In this document: positions 48,808 through 58,654 of the stretch, in pieces
Layout of the letters: each line of letters opens with the position of its first letter
Numbering within the stretch: the stretch's first letter is position 1
Origin: Prochlorococcus marinus str. MIT 9302
Lineage (GTDB): Bacteria > Cyanobacteriota > Cyanobacteriia > PCC-6307 > Cyanobiaceae
Assembly: GCF_000759975.1 (NCBI RefSeq)
Contig: NZ_JNAM01000011.1
Span: 186,001 to 250,000, forward strand
Reading direction: 5' to 3'
DNA length: 64,000 nt
Program-made: the position numbers and the translations under genes
The notes under the pieces: model-generated
Database searches by the model: none
Told to the model about the DNA's origin: nothing
Seen by the model: the letters and a program-made list of their open reading frames with translations, nothing else

Positions 48808-48831
48808 AAGTTAACTAAATTAATCTAACAA

Positions 48832-50304
48832 ATGCAATTTTCCACATTCCAAAAAAATCTAGAAAACTGGCAAGGGGCTTCATTAATTTTTGGAGTTTTA
48901 GAAGAAGAAATTGCAAGCCAACTTGAAGACATAAAATTTGTTATTGACCCAAAACTATTACTAAAAAAAGTTACTCAAAAAAAATTTAAAGGAGAAAAAG
49001 GAAAAACTTTAAGCTTTGAGTTTTTAGATCAAAAATTAGGAACATTAATCATAGTTGGTCTTGGCAAATCAAAAGACTTAAATAAAAGTGATATAGAAAA
49101 CTCTATAGGAAATCTAGTTAGGAAAACTGTTGATAAAAATGAAAAAATCAGCATCTTGCTACCTTGGGAATTTATAAATTCACAACTAGAAATAAATGAA
49201 TTAGCAGAGTCTGCCAGATTATCTGCCTATAAGGACAATAGATTCAATAAGAAAAAAAATGAAAAGAAAGTTCTTAAAGAAATAGAGTTTTTGAATTTAA
49301 AAAAATTTGAGAATATTTGCTTTGAGGAGACAGCACAAATATGTGAAGGTGTAGAACTAGCTAGAAGACTCGTAGCGGCCCCTCCAAATAGTCTTACGCC
49401 TCAGGAAATGTCTATACAAGCTTCTCAAATAGCTAAAGATCATGGTTTGGAAGTAAAAATCTTAGAGGCAAAAGATTGTGAAGATTTAGGAATGGGTGCA
49501 TATTTAGCTGTAGCAAAAGGTTCTGATCTAGATCCTAAATTTATACATCTTACTTTAAAGTCAGAGGGTCCTATAAAAGAAAAGATTGCGCTTATTGGGA
49601 AGGGTTTAACCTTTGATTCTGGAGGATACAATCTGAAAGTAGGAGCATCTCAAATTGAAATGATGAAATATGATATGGGCGGAAGTGCTGCAGTTTTAGG
49701 AGCAGCAAAAGCACTTGGAGCAATCAAACCAAAGGGATTAGAAATTCATTTTATTGTGGCATCTTGCGAAAATATGATAAATGGATCTGCAGTACATCCT
49801 GGAGATGTAGTTCAAGCATCTAATGGCAAGACAATTGAAATAAATAACACTGATGCAGAGGGTAGACTCACTTTAGCTGATGCTTTAACTTACGCATCAA
49901 ATTTAAAACCGGATTCAATAATAGATCTCGCAACTTTAACAGGAGCTATTGTTGTTGCATTAGGGAATGATGTAGCTGGATTCTGGAGCAACAATGATGC
50001 TCTAGCAAATGAGCTAAAAGCTGCATCAGCCCAGTCTGGAGAAGAATTATGGCAAATGCCTTTACAAAAATCCTATAAAGAAGGATTAAAGTCACATATA
50101 GCTGACATGAAAAATACGGGGCCCAGAGCAGGTGGCTCAATAACTGCTGCTTTATTTTTAGAAGAATTCTTTGATGAAAAGATTAAATGGGCTCATATTG
50201 ATATAGCTGGTACTTGTTGGACTGATAAAAATAAAGGGATTCATCCATCAGGTGCGACCGGCTTTGGAGTTAAAACTCTTGTTCAATGGATTAAAAATAA
50301 ATAA
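48832..50304 (+). CDS. pepA: Leucyl aminopeptidase (cytosol aminopeptidase, M17)
   Basis: The 490-residue M17 metallopeptidase has a variable N-terminal domain and a catalytic domain from about residue 180. Metal and active-site residues are in [26 protein letters not shown], the signature [14 protein letters not shown] and [12 protein letters not shown]. It removes N-terminal amino acids from peptides in the cytoplasm. The conserved catalytic Lys and Arg are both present. Confidence 0.96.
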   Translation: MQFSTFQKNLENWQGASLIFGVLEEEIASQLEDIKFVIDPKLLLKKVTQKKFKGEKGKTLSFEFLDQKLGTLIIVGLGKSKDLNKSDIENSIGNLVRKTVDKNEKISILLPWEFINSQLEINELAESARLSAYKDNRFNKKKNEKKVLKEIEFLNLKKFENICFEETAQICEGVELARRLVAAPPNSLTPQEMSIQASQIAKDHGLEVKILEAKDCEDLGMGAYLAVAKGSDLDPKFIHLTLKSEGPIKEKIALIGKGLTFDSGGYNLKVGASQIEMMKYDMGGSAAVLGAAKALGAIKPKGLEIHFIVASCENMINGSAVHPGDVVQASNGKTIEINNTDAEGRLTLADALTYASNLKPDSIIDLATLTGAIVVALGNDVAGFWSNNDALANELKAASAQSGEELWQMPLQKSYKEGLKSHIADMKNTGPRAGGSITAALFLEEFFDEKIKWAHIDIAGTCWTDKNKGIHPSGATGFGVKTLVQWIKNK

Positions 50305-50316
50305 TTATATTTAAAA

Positions 50317-50919
50317 TCATTCAGACCAAAGATTTGTTGATCTAGCGTTATCGCCCCATAATTTATCCAACCTCTGATCTCTCCCACAGGAGAATCTATA
50401 AAACTTATATTTTAATTCATTTCTCTCTGCAAAATCCTGATGATATTCTTCAGCCAACCAAAATTTACCTTTTGATTTTAGTTCAACAGATATTTTTTTT
50501 AATGGCACACCCAATTCATTAGAAGCGGAAACAATTGCATTTATTGCATCACTTTCCTCAGTTGCATCTTTGAAAAAGATCACTGGCCTGTAAGAATCCC
50601 CACGATCACAAAATTGACCATTGCCGTCCAGAGGATCAATATTTCTGAAATAGAGCCTAAGTATCTCGGGTAAAGTTACCAATTTGGAATCATAATCTAC
50701 CAAAACCACTTCCTGATGTCCTTCATGATTTTCATAGGTAGGTTTTTGTAAATTCCCTCCTGAATAGCCACTTTGTACAAAATTTATCCCCTTTAATGAC
50801 TCTAAATCATGTTCTAAACACCAAAAACAACCTCCTGCTAGAATCAATTCCTCTGCATAAGTGTTTACAGGGTTTATTAATATTGAAAGAGTAATTATTA
50901 GAGGTAAAAAGTATTTCAT
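50317..50919 (-). CDS. msrA: Peptide methionine sulfoxide reductase MsrA, exported
   Basis: The 200-residue enzyme reduces methionine-S-sulfoxide. The catalytic motif GGCFWCLEHD lies at about residue 30, followed by VQSGYSGG and NHEGHQEVVLVDYD, and AEEYHQDF later. A hydrophobic N-terminus (FLPLIITLSILINPVNTYA) looks like a signal peptide, so this MsrA probably acts outside the cytoplasm. That is unusual for a stand-alone MsrA and fits repair of periplasmic or lumenal proteins. It lies 16 bases downstream of lpxB. Confidence 0.94.
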   Translation of the reverse strand: MKYFLPLIITLSILINPVNTYAEELILAGGCFWCLEHDLESLKGINFVQSGYSGGNLQKPTYENHEGHQEVVLVDYDSKLVTLPEILRLYFRNIDPLDGNGQFCDRGDSYRPVIFFKDATEESDAINAIVSASNELGVPLKKISVELKSKGKFWLAEEYHQDFAERNELKYKFYRFSCGRDQRLDKLWGDNARSTNLWSE

Positions 50920-50935
50920 TTTTTTATTATAAAGT

Positions 50936-52114
50936 TCAAATAATAGAATTAATAATATCTTTAGCAGCTCTTTGAACTACACCCTCCTCGCCTAATTCTT
51001 TTTTTAAAAAAGTATAGCCTTTTTTTATTTTTATTTTTTCTGACTTCCCTTCAAGAATTCTACAAGATTTATAAAAGATTTTCTTTTCGTCAAATTCTCT
51101 TTGTACAAATTCAGGGATTATTAATTTATTAACTAACAAATTTACAGGAGAAATAAATCTTACTTTGAAATTGAGAATTTTTTTGGCAATAAAAGCAGTA
51201 ACTCTACTTACTCTATAACCAACAATCTGTGGTATTCCATATAAAGCTAATTCCATATTAACTGTGCCAGATTTGCAAAGAGCAATTTTTGTAAGTGAAT
51301 ATATATAAGGCTTTAATCTTGCATTATCTTTTTGAGAAATCACTTGTCCTTTAACTTGATATTTTCTGAAAGCCTTTTTGAATTTTTCATCAAAAACTTT
51401 CCTACAGGAGGGTATATAGACAACTAAACTTGGATATTTTTGTTGTAATTTTTTAGCCACAAGCATAAAAGTAGGTAATATATATTTCAATTCTTGAGGT
51501 CTTGATGCGGGCATTAAAAGTAGAATATTTTGATCTGGGCGAAGGCTTAGAATAGTTCGAGCATCTTTCTTTAGAGGAAGTTTTTTTGTTAAGTCAATCA
51601 TTGGATGTCCAACCCATAAAACATTTCCACCTCTTTTTTTATAGAACGCTGCTTCTTTCTTAAAAATCGCAAAAATTTTATCAGAAAAATTTATTAAATT
51701 TGTCGTAGTATTATTTCCAACCCTCCAGGCCCATTCTTGAGGAGCAATATAGTAAAAAATTGGAATTTTAGTCTTCGTTTTTTTTAATTTAGTTCCAATT
51801 TTTATATTGGGACCCATATAGTCAATCAAAATTAAGCAATCTGGAGGATATTTTTTTAAAAATTTATAAAATCTTTTTTGGATTCTTATCGTTGGAAGAA
51901 GTAGAGGTAAAGCCTCCCAAATGCCTATTGCACTAATGGATGTAGTATCTTGAAGAATTTTTACCCCTTCTTCCTTCATCCTTTCCCCACCTAATCCACA
52001 AATTTCTAAATCTATAGATTTTTTTTTAGCTTCATCTAATAATGCTTTTGATAACAAACTTCCGTGCAAATCTCCAGATACTTCTCCGGTACTGATAAAT
52101 ATCTTTCTATTCAT
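50936..52114 (-). CDS. lpxB: Lipid-A-disaccharide synthase
   Basis: The 392-residue GT19 glycosyltransferase begins IFISTGEVSGDLHGSLLSKA. It contains CLILIDYMGPNIKIG, FYYIAPQEWAWR and WVGHPMIDL, with LLMPASRPQELKYILP and the donor-site segment LCKSGTVNMELALYGIPQIV. It joins UDP-diacylglucosamine and lipid X to form the lipid A disaccharide. Its start overlaps the end of lpxA by four bases (ATGA), so the two are translationally coupled. Confidence 0.95.
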   Translation of the reverse strand: MNRKIFISTGEVSGDLHGSLLSKALLDEAKKKSIDLEICGLGGERMKEEGVKILQDTTSISAIGIWEALPLLLPTIRIQKRFYKFLKKYPPDCLILIDYMGPNIKIGTKLKKTKTKIPIFYYIAPQEWAWRVGNNTTTNLINFSDKIFAIFKKEAAFYKKRGGNVLWVGHPMIDLTKKLPLKKDARTILSLRPDQNILLLMPASRPQELKYILPTFMLVAKKLQQKYPSLVVYIPSCRKVFDEKFKKAFRKYQVKGQVISQKDNARLKPYIYSLTKIALCKSGTVNMELALYGIPQIVGYRVSRVTAFIAKKILNFKVRFISPVNLLVNKLIIPEFVQREFDEKKIFYKSCRILEGKSEKIKIKKGYTFLKKELGEEGVVQRAAKDIINSII

Positions 52115-52953
52115 TCATTTACTAAAGGCATTGGGCCGCGCCTTTCTTTTGATATTGAATCTTTTAAAAAATTACATAATTTTGTTGAAGAAAAATCCAA
52201 ATTACTTTTTATTGCAATATCTAATGCGTCAGAAATTACATTATTGGACTTAAAAAGTAAATTCCAAGTACTTTGCAAAAGTTTTAAATCAAAATCCTTA
52301 TTTTCCATTAAACCACTTCTTTTAATTCCGATTCTATTCAAACCTCTCAGTCTTCCTGGATGTCCTTCAGCTAAACAAAAAGGGGGTACATCTCTATCTA
52401 CCCTAGTCATTCCTCCTATCATTGATAAATATCCAATATGAACAAATTGATGAATACCTAAACACCCGCCAATAATAGCTTTATCTTCAATCTTTACATG
52501 GCCTGCAACTTGAACACTATTTGATAAGACTATCCTATTTCCAAGTTCACAATTATGTCCTATGTGCGTGTAAGCCATTAACAAATTATTATTGCCAATA
52601 ACAGTTTGTTCTCCTTCATTAGTTGCCTTATTAATTGTTACACATTCTCTAAAAGTATTATTATCTCCAATAATTACTTCAGTAGATGCACCTTTATATT
52701 TTAGATCTTGAGGATCAAGGCCTATAAAAACATTAGGGAAAACTTTATTATTAACACCAATTTGAGTTCTTCCAGTAATAACAGCATTCGATCCTATATG
52801 AGTTCCTTTCCCGATAGTCACATTAGGACCAACAATAGCTCCTTGGGAGATAATGACCTCATCATGCAATACTGCACTGGGATCAACATAAGCATTTGGG
52901 TGCACTTTCGCACCAATTAAATCTGACTTTAATTCAGTATTTTTTTTCTCCAT
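52111..52953 (-). CDS. lpxA: UDP-N-acetylglucosamine acyltransferase
   Basis: The 280-residue left-handed beta-helix protein is built of hexapeptide repeats. KVHPNAYVDPSAVLHDEV opens the repeats, and NNLLMAYTHIGHNCELGNRI contains the catalytic histidine. IHQFVHIGYLSMIGG follows, with a C-terminal helical domain after about residue 195. It adds the first hydroxyacyl chain in lipid A synthesis. It follows fabZ by four bases and overlaps lpxB. Confidence 0.96.
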   Translation of the reverse strand: MEKKNTELKSDLIGAKVHPNAYVDPSAVLHDEVIISQGAIVGPNVTIGKGTHIGSNAVITGRTQIGVNNKVFPNVFIGLDPQDLKYKGASTEVIIGDNNTFRECVTINKATNEGEQTVIGNNNLLMAYTHIGHNCELGNRIVLSNSVQVAGHVKIEDKAIIGGCLGIHQFVHIGYLSMIGGMTRVDRDVPPFCLAEGHPGRLRGLNRIGIKRSGLMENKDFDLKLLQSTWNLLFKSNNVISDALDIAIKSNLDFSSTKLCNFLKDSISKERRGPMPLVNE

Positions 52954-52957
52954 TTAC

Positions 52958-53416
52958 CTAATCAACTAATGAGAACATTAATTCTCCAGCACAAACCAAC
53001 TTGCCATCAACGTGAGCCTCACCTTTAACCTTGCCAAATCTTTGTCTTTTAATACTTAATAACTCACAAGAAATTATCAATTGATCTCCAGGTACAACAG
53101 GTTTCCTAAATTTAACATTATTGATTCCGGCAAAAACGAAAAGGCCTTTAGGAAGATTGGGCATTTGCGTCACTATTATTCCCCCAACTTGAGCCATTGA
53201 TTCAACAATAAGAACTCCAGGCATTAAGGGCCTTTCAGGAAAGTGTCCTTGAAATTGAGGCTCATTTATAGTTACATTTTTTACTGCAACAGCTCTCTCC
53301 CCTGGGATATGCTCTATGACTTTATCCACAAGAGCAAAAGGATATCTATGAGGTAATAAACCTAGAATGTTCTCAGAGGAGAGTTGACTATTTTCACTGG
53401 ATAATTTCTTTTCCAA
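52958..53416 (-). CDS. fabZ: 3-hydroxyacyl-[ACP] dehydratase FabZ
   Basis: The 152-residue hot-dog-fold enzyme has [36 protein letters not shown] (catalytic His) and [10 protein letters not shown] (catalytic Glu region). It dehydrates hydroxyacyl-ACP in fatty acid elongation and competes with LpxA and LpxC for the same acyl pool. That explains its usual placement between lpxC and lpxA, as here. Confidence 0.97.
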   Translation of the reverse strand: MEKKLSSENSQLSSENILGLLPHRYPFALVDKVIEHIPGERAVAVKNVTINEPQFQGHFPERPLMPGVLIVESMAQVGGIIVTQMPNLPKGLFVFAGINNVKFRKPVVPGDQLIISCELLSIKRQRFGKVKGEAHVDGKLVCAGELMFSLVD

Positions 53417-53433
53417 GACTCTTAAAGATAAAG

Positions 53434-54270
53434 TTAATTTTTTAGGGATAAGGCCAATAAAGCATTTAAAGAATGTGATCCTTTATAAACTAAAATTTGT
53501 GCCTTAGGTAACCCTACCAAAGCCAAGTCCCCAATTAGGTCTAAAATTTTATGTCTTATTGGTTCATTATCAAATCTTAATGGTGGATTAACCCATTTTT
53601 CACCATCACAAACAAGGGCATTTTCCAAACTTCCTCCTTTTATTAATCCAAGTTCACTTAACTCTTGAAATTGATCCTTAAAACCAAATGTTCTTGCTGG
53701 GGCAATCATTTCAACAAAACTTTTTGGATTCAAATCAATCTCAAAACTTTGAATTCCAATTGCTTTATAGGGAAAACTTATAGTGGATATAATTGTAGTT
53801 TTATCAGAAGGGGTTGCTGCTATAACAGAGTCTTCCTTATTCATTATTATTGATTCATTAATCACTCGAAAAAAATTATCTGGTTTAGGTGCTTTTTTTA
53901 TTCCTACCTCTTCAAAATCTCTAACCCACTGAATTGCTGATCCATCTAAAAGCGGGATCTCTTTCCCCTCAACTTCAATATGTATATAACTTAACCCACA
54001 CCCAGCCATTGAAGATAATAAATGTTCAATAGTATATAAATTTCTTCCACCCAGTTTAACCGCTGTACAAAGCATCGTACTTCCAATTAAATCTTGACTT
54101 AACTTAAAAATCTCGTCAGGTTTATCCCTGAAAGAAACAAAATATCCTTCTTTTTCATAAGAAGAAATTTTAACTCTTGTTTTTTCTCCACTATGAAGGC
54201 CTATACCTTCTCTGGAGATAACACCAGCCAAGGTATAGCAAGAATCATAATTAGTAGGCCAAGAAAACAC
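53434..54270 (-). CDS. lpxC: UDP-3-O-acyl-N-acetylglucosamine deacetylase
   Basis: The 278-residue zinc enzyme has [35 protein letters not shown] (zinc His), [11 protein letters not shown] and [17 protein letters not shown] (the H-x-x-x-D zinc motif). It commits the pathway to lipid A. Its start codon immediately follows the bamA stop region (adjacent bases), consistent with one long transcript bamA-lpxC-fabZ-lpxA-lpxB. Confidence 0.96.
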   Translation of the reverse strand: MFSWPTNYDSCYTLAGVISREGIGLHSGEKTRVKISSYEKEGYFVSFRDKPDEIFKLSQDLIGSTMLCTAVKLGGRNLYTIEHLLSSMAGCGLSYIHIEVEGKEIPLLDGSAIQWVRDFEEVGIKKAPKPDNFFRVINESIIMNKEDSVIAATPSDKTTIISTISFPYKAIGIQSFEIDLNPKSFVEMIAPARTFGFKDQFQELSELGLIKGGSLENALVCDGEKWVNPPLRFDNEPIRHKILDLIGDLALVGLPKAQILVYKGSHSLNALLALSLKN

Positions 54271-56409
54271 TTAAAACTTCCATCCAACTCCAAGTGTATA
54301 TCTCCAGTCTCCACTCAGGTCCTGACTAGCAATATCTAATCTTAATGGACCAATTGGCGTCTTTACTCCAACTCCCCCACCAAGTGAATATCCAGAGCCT
54401 GTTTTTTGTAATAAGTTACCAGGTTCTCCTGGGACATCCTTTTGAGTGCCCAAATCACTTCCTGCATCAACGAATAAAGCTCCTGATATCATTCTCCATA
54501 TAGGAAATCTATGCTCTATCGTACCTTCAACATAACTTTTACTTACACCCAATTCACAAGATCCCCAACCTCTAACAGATGATGTTCCACCCATACAAAA
54601 TGCCTCATAAGGAGGCAATTCGCCAATAATAGTTCCAGCCTTAAGTTGTAAAGCAATAGTTTGTGGGCAATCTTCACTACCAGCTTTACTAGACTTACAT
54701 CCTTTAGTAAATTTTATCAATTTTGTTGGTATAAAGTATGAATATGAGGCTCTCATTCTATTGAAAGTTGGAGAGCTTTCCGCCACTGAAACAAACTGTT
54801 CAGTTCCAAATTTTAATTTATCTCCTGAAGTTGGGTTTACAGAATTATTTAAATTATTTCTAGATGTACTTGCAACAAAACTAACCAATGTATTTGTTGC
54901 AGGGCATGACCCATCATTTGGAGAGAATCCAATACAAATAATATCTGTTACATTTCCTCTTATTGTAGTTGGAGTCCTATCAGCGAAAGGTCTTTTGTTA
55001 CCAGCACCATCAATCATGTTTACTTCCTTAAAATTCATCCCTGCAAGAACTCTCCATTTAGAAGTTTTAAATGGATCTCCATCATTAAGAGGCCTTGAGA
55101 AAGAAAATCCACCTCCTGTTTTTTCTAAAACTACTGATGAAAAAGTATCAGAGTTAGATGGTGTTTTATCATTTACAGCGAATAACTTTCCGTTATCTTG
55201 ACTTTTAAATTCTTGTGGATAATTTCTACCTAAAAAAACATTTGTTCTAAAAGAAGTTCTATGTTTATCTCCTTTAATCCATGGATCAGATATTGAAAAA
55301 TTATAGGTTGTTGAATATTCTCCAAAATTTAAGTTGATATTTGTATTCCATGCTCTACCAAGTGCATTCGTTTCCTGTAAACCAACTGTGGCAAAAATAC
55401 CTGAACTAGTGCTATAACCTAGGCCACCTGTTAATGATCCTGTTCTTTGCTCACTTAAGTCTAGAAAAATTATGACTTGACCTGGATTCGAGTTATCAGG
55501 ACCCAGAGACACCTTGACATCATCAAACAGCGATGTGGCATACAGTCTTTTGATATCTGCTTCTAAAATCTTTCTATTAAATACGGTACCCGGTTGCGTT
55601 TTTAGCTCTCTTTTTATTACCCAGTCTTTTGTTTTCCCTTTTCTCGGTTTTCCATCAACCATGGTTTCACCGTCAGATCCTTGGAATCTCAATTTTATGT
55701 CAGATATAATACCTTCAGAAACATTTAATATTATTATTCCGTCATCAGAAATTCTATCTGGGCTATTTATTCTAATTAAAGAATAGCCCTTATCTTCAAA
55801 ACTTTTTTTTATTATTTCTATCTTATTTTGAAATTCATTTAGGTTAAGAGTTGTTCCGTAAAAATTATTAAAAACTTTATCTACATACGCATTAGAGATT
55901 ACTGAGTTAATTGGTTTAAGTTCAACTTTCTTCAAAATTGGATTAGGTACTACATTTACAATTAGTCGCACTCCTAATGGCCCATCCTGAGACTTTATTT
56001 TAACTCCTGAAAACCAACCACTAGCATATATTGAATTTAGGTCTTGATTTAAAATTCGATTATCAACAATACTTCCTGGCTTTATACTCATAGAGTCATA
56101 AGCTGCCAATTCTAGCTTTCTGCCCTCTGGATGATCTTCCCAGCCTTCGATAATTATTTCTGATATTAGGACACTTTCTTGATTGATATTTTTTTTATTT
56201 TCTGCAATAAAGAAATTATTCTCTTGTTTAAGATTAACTCCTTGAAATAAATCATTTTGAATGTTGATTTTTTCAAACTTTGTTGTTAATTGTTCAACTT
56301 CATTTGGCAAATACTTTGCCGCCAGTTCTGCATTATTTGATATCAAAATCAAAGGAGAACAAGCAACATTTGTGAAAATACTTCTAAATTTTAAAAAATG
56401 TTTTTGCAT
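54271..56409 (-). CDS. bamA: Outer membrane protein assembly factor, Omp85/BamA family
   Basis: The 712-residue protein has an N-terminal leader-like segment and three POTRA-like domains (about 75-340; VLISEIIIEGWEDHP, ISDIKLRFQGSDG and GTVFNRKILEADIKRLYAT). A C-terminal 16-strand-type barrel follows, with GGLGYSTSSGIFATVGLQE, CMGGTSSVRGWGSCELG, where the VRGW sequence is the lid-lock motif, and the terminal LGVGWKF. It inserts beta-barrel proteins into the outer membrane. Cyanobacterial members also resemble chloroplast Toc75. Confidence 0.95.
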   Translation of the reverse strand: MQKHFLKFRSIFTNVACSPLILISNNAELAAKYLPNEVEQLTTKFEKINIQNDLFQGVNLKQENNFFIAENKKNINQESVLISEIIIEGWEDHPEGRKLELAAYDSMSIKPGSIVDNRILNQDLNSIYASGWFSGVKIKSQDGPLGVRLIVNVVPNPILKKVELKPINSVISNAYVDKVFNNFYGTTLNLNEFQNKIEIIKKSFEDKGYSLIRINSPDRISDDGIIILNVSEGIISDIKLRFQGSDGETMVDGKPRKGKTKDWVIKRELKTQPGTVFNRKILEADIKRLYATSLFDDVKVSLGPDNSNPGQVIIFLDLSEQRTGSLTGGLGYSTSSGIFATVGLQETNALGRAWNTNINLNFGEYSTTYNFSISDPWIKGDKHRTSFRTNVFLGRNYPQEFKSQDNGKLFAVNDKTPSNSDTFSSVVLEKTGGGFSFSRPLNDGDPFKTSKWRVLAGMNFKEVNMIDGAGNKRPFADRTPTTIRGNVTDIICIGFSPNDGSCPATNTLVSFVASTSRNNLNNSVNPTSGDKLKFGTEQFVSVAESSPTFNRMRASYSYFIPTKLIKFTKGCKSSKAGSEDCPQTIALQLKAGTIIGELPPYEAFCMGGTSSVRGWGSCELGVSKSYVEGTIEHRFPIWRMISGALFVDAGSDLGTQKDVPGEPGNLLQKTGSGYSLGGGVGVKTPIGPLRLDIASQDLSGDWRYTLGVGWKF

Positions 56410-56454
56410 AGTAATTTTGATTATGGAATGTGAAACATTAATTTTTGAATTGAG

Positions 56455-57183
56455 TTAGATGAAATCGTTTATTCTTCGGTTTATTTCACTATAAGCTTCA
56501 ATTAGACCACCTAAATCATTTCTAAATCTATCTTTGTCTAGGCTTACAATTGTATCATTTTTCTGATTTAGATCCCACAATCTACAATTGTCAGGACTTA
56601 TTTCATCCCCAAGTAGTATTTTATTTTTAGAATCATAGCCAAACTCCAACTTGAAATCTACAAGTTGAAGCTGAATATTTTTAAAAAAACTTTTCAGTAT
56701 TACATTAATTTTTAAAGTTAAATCTATTATTAAATCTAAATCTTTAGTGCTTAAAATATTCATTAATTCAATTCTGTCTTTTGTAATTAGCGGATCATTA
56801 AGTTCATCATTTTTCAGATAAATATCTATTAATGGTTTTACCAAGATAGTACCTGATTTGATAGTCGTTTGTTTACATAAAGAACCATAAGCAGTATTTC
56901 TAAGAACAATTTCCAAGGGGATTACTTTTATTCTTTTTGCTATCATTATATGTTCTTTTTTAAGTTCAAGAAAATGAGTTGGAATATTATTCTTTTTAAG
57001 AAGTTTAAAAATACTTGCACTTATAAGACAATTAAGTTTGCCCTTCCCTTCAAATTTAGCTTTTTTTAAAGCATTAAAAGCTGTAGCATCATCTTTAAAT
57101 TCGATTAATACTTTATCTACATCATCATGAGAAAATACTTTTTTTGCTTTTCCTTCATAAATTAATTCATATTTATTATTCAT
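56455..57183 (-). CDS. purC: Phosphoribosylaminoimidazole-succinocarboxamide synthase
   Basis: The 242-residue enzyme begins YELIYEGKAKKVFSHDDVDKV. It contains IEFKDDATAFNA, VIPLEIVLRNTAYGSLCK, LVDFKLEFGYD and LLGDEISPDNCRLWD, the SAICAR synthetase signatures. It acts in purine synthesis. purD, another purine gene, diverges from it across a 136-base spacer, which probably carries both promoters. Confidence 0.96.
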   Translation of the reverse strand: MNNKYELIYEGKAKKVFSHDDVDKVLIEFKDDATAFNALKKAKFEGKGKLNCLISASIFKLLKKNNIPTHFLELKKEHIMIAKRIKVIPLEIVLRNTAYGSLCKQTTIKSGTILVKPLIDIYLKNDELNDPLITKDRIELMNILSTKDLDLIIDLTLKINVILKSFFKNIQLQLVDFKLEFGYDSKNKILLGDEISPDNCRLWDLNQKNDTIVSLDKDRFRNDLGGLIEAYSEINRRINDFI

Positions 57184-57319
57184 TAAATTTATGACCTAAT
57201 TTGATTACTAAAAGATAAATTTTTAATTAACATATTTAATAGAGATCAACTTTTTGAATAGTTTATTTCATTTTAACTGATTATTCATCTAAACCTCATA
57301 ACCTTCAAAAAACAAATTT

Positions 57320-58651
57320 ATGAGTATTAATTCATCAAGTTCTAAGGGCTACAGTAGATTAGAAAATGTTTTAATAATTGGCAATGGCGGAAGAGAAAAT
57401 TCTTTGGCTTGGGCTATTCAAAAAAATGAATTAGTCAAAAAAGTTTATTTAATCCCTGGTAACGCTGGCTCAGAAAGAATAAATAAATGCGAAAGAATAA
57501 GAATTGATATAAACAATAAAAATGAATTAGTCGAAAAGCTTGATTTTTTAAAAATAAATTTAATTGTAATAGGACCGGAAGTACCTTTGGCGAATGGATT
57601 AGCCGATTTTCTTCGCGAAAAAGACTATAAAGTATTTGGCCCTGGTAAAGATGGAGCAAGATTGGAATATAGCAAATCTTGGGCAAAGGAATTTATGCAA
57701 GACGCAAATATTCCAACTGCAAAATTTTGGAAAGTCAATTCTCTCGAAGAAGCCAAAAAAATTATCCTTTCATCATCTATGCCACTGGTAGTTAAGGCAG
57801 ATGGTCTAGCTTCAGGTAAAGGTGTTTTTATTCCCGAGTCAAAAGATGAATGTTTTAAATCAGCAGAATCAATCTTTAATGGTAAATTTGGTAATTCTGG
57901 GGATGTTGTAGTTCTAGAAGAAAAAATTCAGGGTCCAGAAGTTTCAGTTTTTGCTCTTTGTGATGGAAAGAGTTACCTATTACTTCCAACTGCACAAGAT
58001 CACAAACGTCTAAATGAGAAAGATAAAGGTCCTAATACAGGAGGGATGGGAGCTTATTCTCCTGCTCCACTATTAACAAAAGATTATCTTGACAGGATAA
58101 TCAAAGAGATAATTAAACCTACAATTGATGAACTAAATAAAAAAAATATTGATTATAAAGGCGTAATCTATTTTGGATTAATGATCACAAATTCTGGGCC
58201 AAAAGTTATAGAATACAATTGTAGGTTTGGAGACCCAGAATGCCAAACAATAATGCCCTTAATGGATCAAAATTTTGTTTTTCTTTTAGAAAAGTGCTCT
58301 ATGGGAAATTTAACTGGTGATGAAAAAATTGATACTCCTGATAAAGTTAGTGGTTGTGTAATAGCAACCTCAAAAGGTTATCCTCATAAATATAAAACTG
58401 GATTTCCAATAAAAATAGGGAAGATTGACTCAAGTGATTGTCAAATTTTCGACTCAGGTACTTGTTTCAATAAAAATGGAGAATTATTAACTGATGGAGG
58501 AAGAGTCTTGAGTATTGTCTGTCAAGATAAAGATTTCGATTTGGTTTTTGAAAAAGCATATAAAAATCTTAAAGAAATAAATTTTGATGGCATTTACTTT
58601 AGAAATGATATTGGTCATCAAGTTAGAAAAAACTTTTCTTCGGAGAATTAG
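57320..58651 (+). CDS. purD: Phosphoribosylamine--glycine ligase
   Basis: The 443-residue ATP-grasp enzyme has NVLIIGNGGRENSLAWAI, LIVIGPEVPLANGLAD, SWAKEFMQDANIPTA, LVVKADGLASGKGVFIP, NTGGMGAYSPAPLL and VIEYNCRFGDPECQTIMPL. It makes GAR early in purine synthesis. The start is ATG at 57320, about 15 residues before the conserved core. nblS begins three bases after its stop, so the kinase is probably co-transcribed with purD. Confidence 0.96.
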   Translation: MSINSSSSKGYSRLENVLIIGNGGRENSLAWAIQKNELVKKVYLIPGNAGSERINKCERIRIDINNKNELVEKLDFLKINLIVIGPEVPLANGLADFLREKDYKVFGPGKDGARLEYSKSWAKEFMQDANIPTAKFWKVNSLEEAKKIILSSSMPLVVKADGLASGKGVFIPESKDECFKSAESIFNGKFGNSGDVVVLEEKIQGPEVSVFALCDGKSYLLLPTAQDHKRLNEKDKGPNTGGMGAYSPAPLLTKDYLDRIIKEIIKPTIDELNKKNIDYKGVIYFGLMITNSGPKVIEYNCRFGDPECQTIMPLMDQNFVFLLEKCSMGNLTGDEKIDTPDKVSGCVIATSKGYPHKYKTGFPIKIGKIDSSDCQIFDSGTCFNKNGELLTDGGRVLSIVCQDKDFDLVFEKAYKNLKEINFDGIYFRNDIGHQVRKNFSSEN

Positions 58652-58654
58652 CTT

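Noticed and set aside
54761-55201. Plus-strand ORF of 146 codons inside bamA
   Set aside because: It is antisense to the BamA barrel, which has clear family motifs; the length is expected by chance in that reverse frame.
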